Source of the DNA: Chromatiaceae bacterium
GTDB lineage: Bacteria; Pseudomonadota; Gammaproteobacteria; Chromatiales; Chromatiaceae
Assembly (NCBI GenBank): GCA_013426805.1
Contig: JACDZG010000010.1
Span: 1 to 64,000, forward strand
DNA length: 64,000 nucleotides
Direction: 5' to 3'
The position numbers and the translations under genes were made by a program. Below the pieces are notes generated by a model, which did no database searches, was not told where the DNA came from, and was given only the letters and a program-made list of their open reading frames with translations. The stretch's first letter is position 1, and the number at the start of each line of letters is the position of its first letter. This document shows positions 28,631 through 38,000 of the stretch, in pieces.

Positions 28631-29724
28631 TTCTTTGCTCCCGCACGGCGCTCGTGCAGCAGTGTCGCCAATGACTGCGCCTTATCGAAGGCGCGGGTCG
28701 TCGCATCGGCGACCGCCTCGGGGGCGTTGCCGGACGGAAAATCGTAGGTCGTCAGGAAGGCCGTGGGGATGAAAATCAGTTGGCGAATGGACTCCAGCCG
28801 CCAGTCGATCTCCCGCAGGTCGGCGCGCTGTGCGGCCGGCGTCGCGATGAAGGCGGCCTCGTAATTGGCGCGGGCCGCCAGAAGGCGGTCCTGGGCGTCC
28901 GTAAGCCATCTGGTCAATTGATCCAGGTGGCCGCCGGTGAGCGTCTCCGCCACCAGCGGACGCAGATTGCCGATCCCATGCAGGGTCAGTTCGAGTGCGA
29001 ACAGGGGCGGGATGGGGATGTCGGTGCGGAAGCCGCGGGCGTTCGCGACCGGGGCCCCCGGGAGCAGATCGGCCTGCAGCGGGACATTGGCGGTGGCCAC
29101 GATGGTCCCATCGATGAAGCCGTCGGCATCGAAGTCCCCGACCCGACCGACCAGCATGGTGCCACTCGGGAGGCTGCCGGCCTTGTCGTAGCCCCCGGGG
29201 AGGCCGCGTGCGGTCTGCAGCGACGTGGGTACCTTGCGGGTCCCCGTCGTGAGTTCAAATCCATTCACCCGCACGATGCCCTCGGCGAAACCCGGGTCGA
29301 GCCCCAGATCCACCGTCCAGACCATGTTGTAATCGGCATCGAAGCGATAGCGCTCCTGCCCCTCGTTCGGGCCGCCGGCCACCGCGTAAAGCCAGAACAC
29401 CTTGCCCGCGGTGCGGCCCGGGGTCTGACCCACGGCGGGACCGCCGATCTCCAGCGCGCCGGCGTCGATATTGCCGTTCGTCGTCGTGGTCCCATCAGAG
29501 AGGGTGCGGCCCCCGGCGGCAAAGGCGGCGACCCCTTCGAGCCGGTCGAGGTCGAATGAGATGCCCCGGATCGAGCCGTCGGGCAGGGGCGTGTCCGGCA
29601 CGATCGGACCAGGTCCGAAGAAGTGCCCGCCGTGCAGCGTGAAGACCTGAGCGCCGCCAGCGGCGGCCGCCGGGACCGGCAGGCCGGCGAGCACCGCGAG
29701 GCAGAATGCAGCGGTCCGGTTCAT
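28627..29724 (-). CDS. Secreted protein of the unnamed GPG/SDGT family, paralog 2
   Basis: 365 aa with a signal peptide (cleavage near PAAAAGG). Blocks: HFFGPGPIVPDTPLPDGS; TLSDGTTTTNGNIDAGALEI; GLDPGFAEGIVRVNGFEL; PTSLQTARGLPGGYDKAGSL; GRVGDFDADGFIDG (candidate Ca2+ loop); LPGAPVANARGFRTDIPI. A helical C-terminal tail follows (about 255-360, with ARANYEAAFIATPAAQR). The NNG..PNxPGE block of other copies is absent. ATGA overlaps on both sides. Function unknown; periplasmic or surface location inferred. Confidence 0.75.
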   Translation of the reverse strand: MNRTAAFCLAVLAGLPVPAAAAGGAQVFTLHGGHFFGPGPIVPDTPLPDGSIRGISFDLDRLEGVAAFAAGGRTLSDGTTTTNGNIDAGALEIGGPAVGQTPGRTAGKVFWLYAVAGGPNEGQERYRFDADYNMVWTVDLGLDPGFAEGIVRVNGFELTTGTRKVPTSLQTARGLPGGYDKAGSLPSGTMLVGRVGDFDADGFIDGTIVATANVPLQADLLPGAPVANARGFRTDIPIPPLFALELTLHGIGNLRPLVAETLTGGHLDQLTRWLTDAQDRLLAARANYEAAFIATPAAQRADLREIDWRLESIRQLIFIPTAFLTTYDFPSGNAPEAVADATTRAFDKAQSLATLLHERRAGAKK

Positions 29725-31778
29725 AGGGTCGGTGCCTCACAGCTTTTCTTGAACAGGGGGGCCTGGGCGCCGCCTGTGACCTGCGTGTGGATCGCCGTGC
29801 GCCAGTTCTTGTGCGTCTCGGTGCCGGCCCGCTGGACCTCCTCGAGTGCCTCGAGCCCGGCCTGGAGCAAGGCCGGTGCGAGCAGCCGCGTATCCGGCGC
29901 GGTGCCGCTCTTCATGGCCTCGCGCACATAGCCGGGGTCGGTCTGATAGCGGATCGTCAGGCCCATGGCCGCGCCGGTGAGATAGTCGAGGCAGGCGGCG
30001 GGGGACTCCGCGGCGAAGGGCCGGGCCTGGGCCAGGATGGCGTCGAGCTTGTGGATTCGCGTAAAGGCCACGCCCATACCGAAACCGGCGCGCGTATCGG
30101 GCCGGAACTGTTCCGGGAAGGCGGCGATGGCCGTGCCGACCGCCGCCGAGTCATTGCCGTGCTTGATCCACAGCGCGCGGCCGGCACCGTGGGCGAAAGT
30201 CGAGGCCGAGGCAAAGGGCAGGCGCTGCACCAGTTCGGTCGCCCCACCCGCGGCGGAGTCCTTGAACAGGGTGACGGCGAAGCCCATCCCCTCATAGGCA
30301 TAGAATTGGCCGCGTATGTCCAGTTCACCGAGCTTGTTGCGCACGCGCACCAGATTGATGGTCGGTGCCAAGCCATACCACATGCCGAGGCCCGCGTAGT
30401 GCAGCCGGTCGAACGTCGGGTCGAAGGCGGCGATCTGGGCCGGGAAGGGGCCGAGCGACCCATCGGCGCTGGTGTCCAGGGCGGCCGCGAGGCCCATGCC
30501 GACCCCCTCGTGGAAGAAGGGGCGGTCGTAATTCGACGCCAGGGTGAGGGCCTCGGCGACGGTTGCCGGGGCCTCGCCGCGGAACTGGGTCATGAATCCC
30601 TTGATCATGTTGTACGCGATGACGCCGGCACCCTCGCCGCCGGTCGCGCCGATCCCCGACATATCGACCTTGTCCGCATTGGCCCGATTGAGCAGGAGCG
30701 GCAGGTTGTCCCGGAACCAGTTGAACAACCGGGTATCGGAATTGGCCTTGCGCTCGGGGAGCGTCTGACCGCCGACCCCGCCGACCACCACGGGCCCGTC
30801 GGGATTACGCAGTGAGAACACGCGCTCGGGCATCGTCTGAGCCCACAGGATCGAGATATCGGTATTGATCGCGCCGATCGAATTGTTGGGGTTATAGGCC
30901 TCGAGCACCGCCTCCTTCAGGCGCGCCGGGTCGATCTCCAGCCGCTCCGTGAGATCGCCGTGCTTGGCACCCAGCCGCTGCTCACCGCGCTGCCAGGCGT
31001 CGCGCGCCGGTTGCGCATTCCCCGCCTTGGCGTGCGCATCGCCGAGACGCACATAGGCGAGGATGTCGGAGGGCCGCGCCGGGCGCGCCTCCTGGAGCGC
31101 GATGGCACGCTCGAAATACGCGATCGAGGAGTCGTTCTTCTCGAAATAGTCGGGCCAATGCAGATAGTTCATCCCCACGCCGTAGTTCGCGATCCAGTCG
31201 TCCGGGTCCTCGTCCAGTGCCTTGCGGAACTGTTCGATGGAGCGTTTGGACAGGAACCCGGCGCCCATCGGGCCGACGACCGGGATCTTGTCGATGTAGG
31301 CGAAGGCCAGGTTATACCGAATGCCGGAGGGCGGACCCGGCGGCTTGGCGGTCGGTGAACAGTGCTCGGCCGCCTTCTTGGCACAGTCCGGCTCGGTCTC
31401 GGGACAGGCCGGAGGGTCCTTGGGGCAAGGAGTGAGTTCTTTCACCACTGCCACAAAGAACTTGATCGGCCGATCGAACAGGTTTCCCTTCACCGCCAGT
31501 TTGCGGTAGAGGTTGCCGACGATGATGTCGGCGGGGTGTGCGCGCAGATAACCCTCCAGTACGTCCAGGGCCTCGCCGTGCTTGCCCGCGTCGGCGAGCT
31601 CCTGGGCCCGCGCGAGCACCGGGGTCCGTTCGCCCGCCAGCCCCGCGGCTGCGGCCAGCGTGCGTTCGGAGGCCGAATCGCCGAAACCCGAGTCGTCGGG
31701 CGAACAGCCCGCCAGCAGCGCCGCCAACAGAATCGGCATCAGGCTCCCCCGCCCCAGACGGTGACAACCAGGTTTCAT
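29721..31778 (-). CDS. Lipoprotein with TPR region and DUF1702 domain (enediyne-cassette type)
   Basis: 685 aa with lipobox LLAGC (Cys25). Residues 45-290 hold TPR-like helices, including MNYLHWPDYFEK and YVRLGDAHAKAGNAQPARDA, clearly related to the TPR half of the TPR-fused paralog of this operon. Residues about 320-650 resemble DUF1702: FFHEGVGMGLAAAL, YAGLGMWYGL, QFYAYEGMGFAVTLF, FAHGAGRALWIKHGND, IAAFPEQFRPDTRAGFGMGV. In enediyne clusters a separate DUF1702 protein of about 320 aa, without TPRs or lipid anchor, is one of the conserved warhead-cassette genes (from memory, UnbL/E4). Function unknown there too. ATGA overlaps on both sides. Confidence 0.75.
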   Translation of the reverse strand: MKPGCHRLGRGSLMPILLAALLAGCSPDDSGFGDSASERTLAAAAGLAGERTPVLARAQELADAGKHGEALDVLEGYLRAHPADIIVGNLYRKLAVKGNLFDRPIKFFVAVVKELTPCPKDPPACPETEPDCAKKAAEHCSPTAKPPGPPSGIRYNLAFAYIDKIPVVGPMGAGFLSKRSIEQFRKALDEDPDDWIANYGVGMNYLHWPDYFEKNDSSIAYFERAIALQEARPARPSDILAYVRLGDAHAKAGNAQPARDAWQRGEQRLGAKHGDLTERLEIDPARLKEAVLEAYNPNNSIGAINTDISILWAQTMPERVFSLRNPDGPVVVGGVGGQTLPERKANSDTRLFNWFRDNLPLLLNRANADKVDMSGIGATGGEGAGVIAYNMIKGFMTQFRGEAPATVAEALTLASNYDRPFFHEGVGMGLAAALDTSADGSLGPFPAQIAAFDPTFDRLHYAGLGMWYGLAPTINLVRVRNKLGELDIRGQFYAYEGMGFAVTLFKDSAAGGATELVQRLPFASASTFAHGAGRALWIKHGNDSAAVGTAIAAFPEQFRPDTRAGFGMGVAFTRIHKLDAILAQARPFAAESPAACLDYLTGAAMGLTIRYQTDPGYVREAMKSGTAPDTRLLAPALLQAGLEALEEVQRAGTETHKNWRTAIHTQVTGGAQAPLFKKSCEAPTL

Positions 31779-34700
31779 CGCGTTGCGTCCTCTTGGCCGC
31801 CGATAATGGTCAAGGTGTAATCGAGCGGAGCGCGCGTGCGCTGGGGTGAGCGGGTCTGCGCCTCGCGCAATCGCGCATCGGCCGGCGGCGGATACTGGAG
31901 CAGTCCGAGGTAGGGCATCGGGTCCACCTCGCCGGGATGGGCCGTATAGCGATCACCGTCCTTGACATAGCCGACGAATTCCAGCAGATAGCTGCGCGTC
32001 TGCCCCGGCGGCGGCGGGGGCTGGTCGATCTGGAAGGCCAGACTCATCTCGTCGCCCGAGCCGAACAGGGCATAGCGGCCGTCGGCCGTATCGACCATCG
32101 TATCGACCGGTCCATAGGCGGTGAAGCGCCCGCGCATCGGGCTCCACAGGGCGGTATAGCGCAGCGAGTAATAGTCGAAGCGCTCGGGATCGCGTGAGAC
32201 CAGTTCCGAGAAGCCGCGGAAGCGCAAAGTCGCCTCCGCCAGGGGGGCCGCCGAAGTCTCGGCCGCGGCCACCTGATTCGTCAGACCGAAGGCGATGCGG
32301 TCCCAATAGATACTGATGCCGGAGCGGATGCGCAACTGTCGCGACTTCAGTTGCCCGGCGATCGGGACCACCGCGGTCTTGCCCTTGCCGGTCGGAATGC
32401 CGACCGGCGCCAGGTCCTGCCAGGCCCCATCGACGTATTGCTCGAGCCAGGGCCAGGGCAGGTTGGGGCCGCTGCGCTGCGCCTGCGCGATCATCGAGGT
32501 GGACTCGAAATAGAAGAACCAGCCGGTGGCGAGCAGCGTGTCGACCGTCGCGGGGTCCACCTCGGCCGGGAGTTCCAATTCGATCCAATGGGGCTCGGCA
32601 AAGCCCGAGTTGCTCGAGCGCTGATAGAACTCGGCATGGACCTGATCGACCTTGGACAGGATGGCGGTCAGATCGGAGCCGTCGGAACCGGTCGCCCGGG
32701 CCGGGGCCACCAGGCCGCCGACCGTATAGAAGAGTTCGGCGGGTGCCGGCACCGGGGCCAGGCGGGAATGCGGATAGACCTCGGTGCCCGCCGGGTGATC
32801 GACCACCAGCAGGCGCGCGCGGTCCACGAAGACACTCTCGTGCAGTTCCTCGGTGAAGCGGATCTCCAGGCGCCCGTCGCGCAGTTGGACGCGATCACCA
32901 GTGATGACGAGCAGCTCGCGGTCCCGCACCGGGAAATAGAGCCCGCGATCCAGCGGGACCCCCGCCGGCCCGCTGATGAAGGTGTCGGTAAGATACTCGA
33001 ACCGCTCCCCATTCCAGACGAAGAGGCTGGGGCAGGAGCCGGAGATCCGTTCGGACTCCTTGAACGAATAGACCTTGGGGACGGCGTCGATCTTGAGCTT
33101 GTTCTCGACGAAGCCATTGGTCCAATCCAGCCGCAGGACCTCGACATAGTCCGACTTGCCGGTGCCCAGGCGTTGCACCACCCCCGCGGACTGGGCATAG
33201 GCGTAGTCGGCACCGCGGCGGATCTCGATCTGGGTCAGGAGCCCGCTCGGGGCCGCCCGCACGCCATTGGCGAACAGCGCGAGCGCGTGGCCGCCGCCCT
33301 CGGTGGCATTGCGGGCCACGGCGAAACTGCCGTCCGCGGTGACATAGGCCAGGTCTTCCCGGCCGTCCTGGTCGCGATCCCACGCGATGAGGCGCGCGCC
33401 GGGCGCCGGTGCCGGCCATTGACCGAGCGGCAGTTCGACGAACCGACGCCCGCCCTGATTGCGCAGCAGGGACGCCTGGCCCGCGGCCGTGACGACCACC
33501 AGGTCCAGCAGACCGTCGTTGTTGTAATCCGTAGCGTGCAGCAGCGCCGCCCCGCCGGTGCCCAGTTTCAGGTCCTGGATCACGGCGTCGGCTGGCTTGG
33601 CGCGCAGGTCCGGGTTCCAGACCAGGCGCACGGCATCGGGCCGCAGCAGGGCCAGGTCGAGACGCCCGTCGTTGCTGAAATCGCCGACGACCAGGGTGCT
33701 CGCCCCGGCACCGGCCGGCAGGCGCAGGGCCTCGCGGAAGCCGGACGCGCTCCCGGCCGCCACCACCAGGGCGTCGTCGCGCAGGATCACCAGATCGGAG
33801 AGCCCGTCGCGCTGCAGGTCGGCGAGCGCCGCGGCGCGGGCGCCGGACAACAGGGCCGGCAGGGGCCCGGCCTGGTACAGGGCCGCTTCCTGAATGAACT
33901 CGAGCTTCCCGGTGTTGGTGAGGGGCACCTGGCCGCCGCCGACCGCGATATCCAGGTCGCCGTCCGCGTCCAGGTCGGCCGGTACCAGGGGGGCCGTCGC
34001 CGCCGCGGACAGGACGGGCGCGTACTCGGCGGGCTCACCGACCAGTCCCCGGGCGATGGAGAGGCCCGTGTCGGTCGTCGCCAGGACCCGGGGGCCCTGC
34101 TCATCGAACCACTCCAGCCGCAAGTCGCGGGTGCCGGCCGGGACCTTGCCCGCCTCCGCGAAGCCCTCGTCCTTGCCCGCCTGCGTCGTCATCAGGCGCG
34201 CGTCGTCGCAGGCGATGGCGATGCCCTCGGTGACCGGCTCGGCGCGCTTGACATAGCCATCCGCCGCGACCGCCGTGCAGCCGGGCGTGGCCGTCGTCAG
34301 GCGATAGCTGGGCGCGACCTCGATGACCGGGAAGCCGGCCGCCCCGGTCGCCGTCGCCAGCACCGGCTGCGCCAGCCGGCTCGGGTCCTTCTGCTTCTCG
34401 CGCCGGGAGAATTTCTCCTGCTTCTTGAGCGTATTGAACTTCGCCATGGTCTGGTCGGCGAGTTCGCGGTTGCCGCTGTGCTGGTAGTAGCGGTACATCT
34501 GGTACAAGGCCGCCGGATTCTCGGGGTCGATCCCGAGCGCATTCAGCAGGGACTGCAGAAAGACCGGCTCATTGCGTTCGGACTGGGCCACCAGGGCCAA
34601 CTGATAGTGCAGGTAGCCGTCGTCGGGCGCGCGCTCGCGGGCGCGTTCCCAGTGCTTCTTCGCCCCCTCCAGGTCACCATCGGCGCGGGCCAGCACCCCC

Positions 34701-35080
34701 AGCAGATAGAGTGCGTTCGGGTAACCCGGGTCCTGCGCCAGCGCCCGATTGAGCCAGGTGCGGGCCTCCTCGGCCTTGTTCTTCTTGAAATAGACGAGCG
34801 CGACGTTGAACGCATCCGCGGCCTGTTGACTGCGCTCGAAGGCGCCCTCGAAGGCCCGCAGGGCGTCGTCCAGGGCGAGCCCGGACTCGTATTTGGCGAT
34901 GCCTTCATTGCGCAGCCGCTGCAGTTCCAACGCGGGGTCGCTTTGGCGCGGGTTCTCCTGAAAGACCGAGGCGGCGGCCTTCTGGGTACTGCCGTCCTCC
35001 CCGGCGGCAAGGACCGGGGTCCCCGCCGCGAGCATCAGACCCGCGGCGAGCCCCAGGGCGAGTGTCGAACGGTACGTCAT
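31775..35080 (-). CDS. Secreted TPR - VCBS propeller - large C-terminal domain protein
   Basis: 1101 aa with a signal peptide (cleavage near VLAAG). TPR solenoid at about 55-230 (NVALVYFKKNKAEEARTWLN, LYLLGVLARADGDLEGAKKH). FG-GAP/VCBS blades at about 365-640 with Ca2+ loops: ADLDADGDLDIAVGG, GDFSNDGRLDLALLRPD, TDYNNDGLLDLVVV, WDRDQDGREDLAYVTADG. An ASPIC-like strand (YVEVLRLDWTNGFVENKL) follows, then a 400-residue beta-rich domain beginning SCPSLFVWNGERFEYLTDTF, as seen in other bacterial FG-GAP proteins. It is probably extracytoplasmic and a binding or scaffold protein. ATGA overlaps on both sides. Confidence 0.82.
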   Translation of the reverse strand: MTYRSTLALGLAAGLMLAAGTPVLAAGEDGSTQKAAASVFQENPRQSDPALELQRLRNEGIAKYESGLALDDALRAFEGAFERSQQAADAFNVALVYFKKNKAEEARTWLNRALAQDPGYPNALYLLGVLARADGDLEGAKKHWERARERAPDDGYLHYQLALVAQSERNEPVFLQSLLNALGIDPENPAALYQMYRYYQHSGNRELADQTMAKFNTLKKQEKFSRREKQKDPSRLAQPVLATATGAAGFPVIEVAPSYRLTTATPGCTAVAADGYVKRAEPVTEGIAIACDDARLMTTQAGKDEGFAEAGKVPAGTRDLRLEWFDEQGPRVLATTDTGLSIARGLVGEPAEYAPVLSAAATAPLVPADLDADGDLDIAVGGGQVPLTNTGKLEFIQEAALYQAGPLPALLSGARAAALADLQRDGLSDLVILRDDALVVAAGSASGFREALRLPAGAGASTLVVGDFSNDGRLDLALLRPDAVRLVWNPDLRAKPADAVIQDLKLGTGGAALLHATDYNNDGLLDLVVVTAAGQASLLRNQGGRRFVELPLGQWPAPAPGARLIAWDRDQDGREDLAYVTADGSFAVARNATEGGGHALALFANGVRAAPSGLLTQIEIRRGADYAYAQSAGVVQRLGTGKSDYVEVLRLDWTNGFVENKLKIDAVPKVYSFKESERISGSCPSLFVWNGERFEYLTDTFISGPAGVPLDRGLYFPVRDRELLVITGDRVQLRDGRLEIRFTEELHESVFVDRARLLVVDHPAGTEVYPHSRLAPVPAPAELFYTVGGLVAPARATGSDGSDLTAILSKVDQVHAEFYQRSSNSGFAEPHWIELELPAEVDPATVDTLLATGWFFYFESTSMIAQAQRSGPNLPWPWLEQYVDGAWQDLAPVGIPTGKGKTAVVPIAGQLKSRQLRIRSGISIYWDRIAFGLTNQVAAAETSAAPLAEATLRFRGFSELVSRDPERFDYYSLRYTALWSPMRGRFTAYGPVDTMVDTADGRYALFGSGDEMSLAFQIDQPPPPPGQTRSYLLEFVGYVKDGDRYTAHPGEVDPMPYLGLLQYPPPADARLREAQTRSPQRTRAPLDYTLTIIGGQEDATR

Positions 35081-38000
35081 GGCTTGGTACCCGCGGGTGC
35101 AGAATTGGTCGAGACCCGCGCGCGGCGCGGTGTCCAGGGGCGCAAGGGCTCGCCCTCGCGCAGGAAATAGCGTTGATCGACGGCGACGTCCGGGAATACC
35201 TGGCGGGTCCCGGAGGTCCAGATCACTTCCAGCTCATCCACCTTTTTGGCCGCGCCGAGCCCCAGTTGGACCAGCGGCGTGCTCTGGGACTGGAAGCCGT
35301 TGCCCGCATTGGTCTCCCGGTAGAAGAGACCGTCCGGGGTATAGGCCGTGACGCGGGTCCCGATGCCGTTGCGGTTGCTCTTGGTGCCCTCCAGTTCGAT
35401 GCCGATGCGGGCGCCCGGGCGGGGATAGATGTTCTCGAACATCACCGCCTTCTGGTTGGCGTTCAGGACGACCATATCCAGGTCGTCGTCGTTGTCGAGA
35501 TCGGCCACGATGAGGCCGCGCCCGTCCCGCTCGTTATCCACGCCATTGGCGGCGCTCACGTCATCGAAGGAGGAGCCGCCGACATTGCGGAACAGGACGT
35601 TTTTCTCGAATCCGGAAAAGCTCATCTCACCCAGGGCCGGCCAGTTCATGGTGTCGGACAGATTGACCTCGCTGTCGAGCATGATCGGCATCAGGATGTC
35701 GATGTAGTCCTTCTTGCCGCCCGAGATGAAGCCGTTGAGCACATAGATGTCCTGCCAGCCGTCATTGTCGTAGTCGATGAACTTGGCGCCCCAGCCCCAG
35801 CGGGTGTCGCAGGTGCCGAGCGCGCTTGAGACATCCGAGAAACTGCCGTCGCCGTTGTTGCGCCAGAGCATGTTGCACTCGTGCAGGTAAGGCTCGGTGA
35901 TGTTGGTGACATAGACATCGAGGAAGCCGTCGTTGTCGAAGTCCCCCAATTCCGCGTTCATCCCCTTCTTGGTGTCCACCCCGATGGCGCTGGTGGACAC
36001 ATCGGTGAAGCGGCCGTTGCCGTTGTTGCGGTAGACCTTGTCCGCCCCGAAGTCATTGGCGATATAGAGGTCGATCCACCCGTCCTTGTCGATGTCGCCG
36101 GTGCCGATGGCGAGCGTCCAGCCGGTATCGCCCAGGCCCGCCTCCTTGGTGCGGTCGACGAAGCGGAAATTGCCCTGGTTCTCCAGCAGGAAGTTGGTAC
36201 CGCCGTTCCTGGCCGCCTCCCAACTGTCATGGAGCAGGTTGGTCCGCTCGCCCACATCGACTAAGTTCACATCGGGAAAATAGGTGCCGAAATAGAGGTC
36301 GAGGTCCCCGTCCTTGTCATAATCGAAGGCCACCGCGGCGACCGGATTGCGGGGGGTCGGCGCACCGTCGAGCGCATGTTCCAGCGGCTCGAACCGCTCG
36401 CCCTTGACGTTGCGCAGGATGAGGCTCTGGCCGAAGCGCACGATGACCAGATCGTCCCAGCCGTCCTGATCCAGGTCGACCAACAGGCTCATCATCGAGA
36501 AGTTGGGCGACTGATTGACGTTGGCGACCCCGTAGCGCTCCGCCACGTTCTCGAACTTCATCCCGCCCTGGTTGAGGAACAGGGCATTGGGCACGTCGCG
36601 CAGGCTGTTGGTGAGATAGATGTCCAAGAGCCCGTCGTTATTGACGTCCCCGACCGACCCGCCGGCACCCAGCGCGGTGAACCAGGGGCCGAGATTGCGC
36701 AGCCGCTCGTCCACCTTGGGACCGAAGTGGCGGAAGTCGAACCCGGCCGCCTCCGTCACATCCCGAAACGCCGCCTTGCCGTTCGCCGCCGGCTTCCCGG
36801 CCTGCTGCGGCGCTGGTGACTGCTCGACACGGATGATCCGATTGAGCTCGGGGGCGACGACGACACTGGTCTCGCCATTGGGCCACTGGATGCGCAGCTC
36901 ATCGACCTTGGGCTGCTTGCCGAGCCCGAAGTGCAGCCTCGTGCTCGAGCCGCCGGCAAAGCCGTTGCCGATATTGACCTCGCGCACCAGGGGTCCCGCG
37001 GGGGTGAGGATCGTGGCCCGCGCCCCTACCGCATCGGTATTCGGCGCGCGGCCGACCAGCTCTACCGTCAGCCAGGCGTTGTCATTGGGCGTCACGTTAT
37101 GGAACAGGTTCGGCGGGGCATCGTTATTGGTCACGAAGAGGTCGGTGCGCCCGTCGTTGTCGAAATCGCCGGTGAAGACACCGCGCGACTCCGAGGGGAG
37201 CGCGAGCGGCCCGTCCTGGACGCGCCGGAAGCTGGTTCCGCTCTCGTTGATGAACAGGACGTTGCGCTCCTTGGCGGCGATGCCGCGGCCCTTCAAGGGG
37301 GGCCACTTGGCGGCGCTGGACGGGTCCTCGCCCTCGTTGTGCCACAGGGCCGGCAGCAGGATGTCGAGATAATCGCCTTTATCCCCTTTGAAGAAGCCGT
37401 TGGCGACATAGAGGTCGAGGTCACCGTCGTTCTCCCGGTCGAAGAACTTGGCGCCCCAGGCCCAGCCCGCGTCGCACACGTTCATCTCCTGGCTGATGTC
37501 GGAGAAGCCCCCGCTGCCGTTGTTGCGCCAGAGCATGTTGCATTCGTGCAGGAACTGCTCGGTCACATTGGTGACATAGATGTCCAGAAAGCCGTCGCCG
37601 TCGATGTCGCCGAATTCGGCGTTCATGCCCTTCTTGGTGTCGATACCGATGGCGTCGCGGGTGACATTCTCGAAGGTTCCGTCGTGCTTGTTGCGGAACA
37701 GGGTGTCGGGTCCGTAGTCGTTGGCGACATAGAGGTCCTGCCAGCCGTCGTTGTCGATGTCGCCGTGCCCGACCGCCATGGTCCAGCCGGTGTCCGCCAA
37801 TCCCGCCCAGGCGGTGGCGTCGCTGAAGCTGCCGTCTCCATTGTTGCGCAGATAGACGTTACTGCCGCCGTTGCGCGAGGTCTCCCAACTGTCGTGCATC
37901 ACCCGGTCGTCGGTCATGGCGAACATGCTGCGGTCGGGGAAATAGGCGCCGAGATAAAGGTCGACATCGCCGTCGCGATCGGCGTCGAAGGCGACGGCCG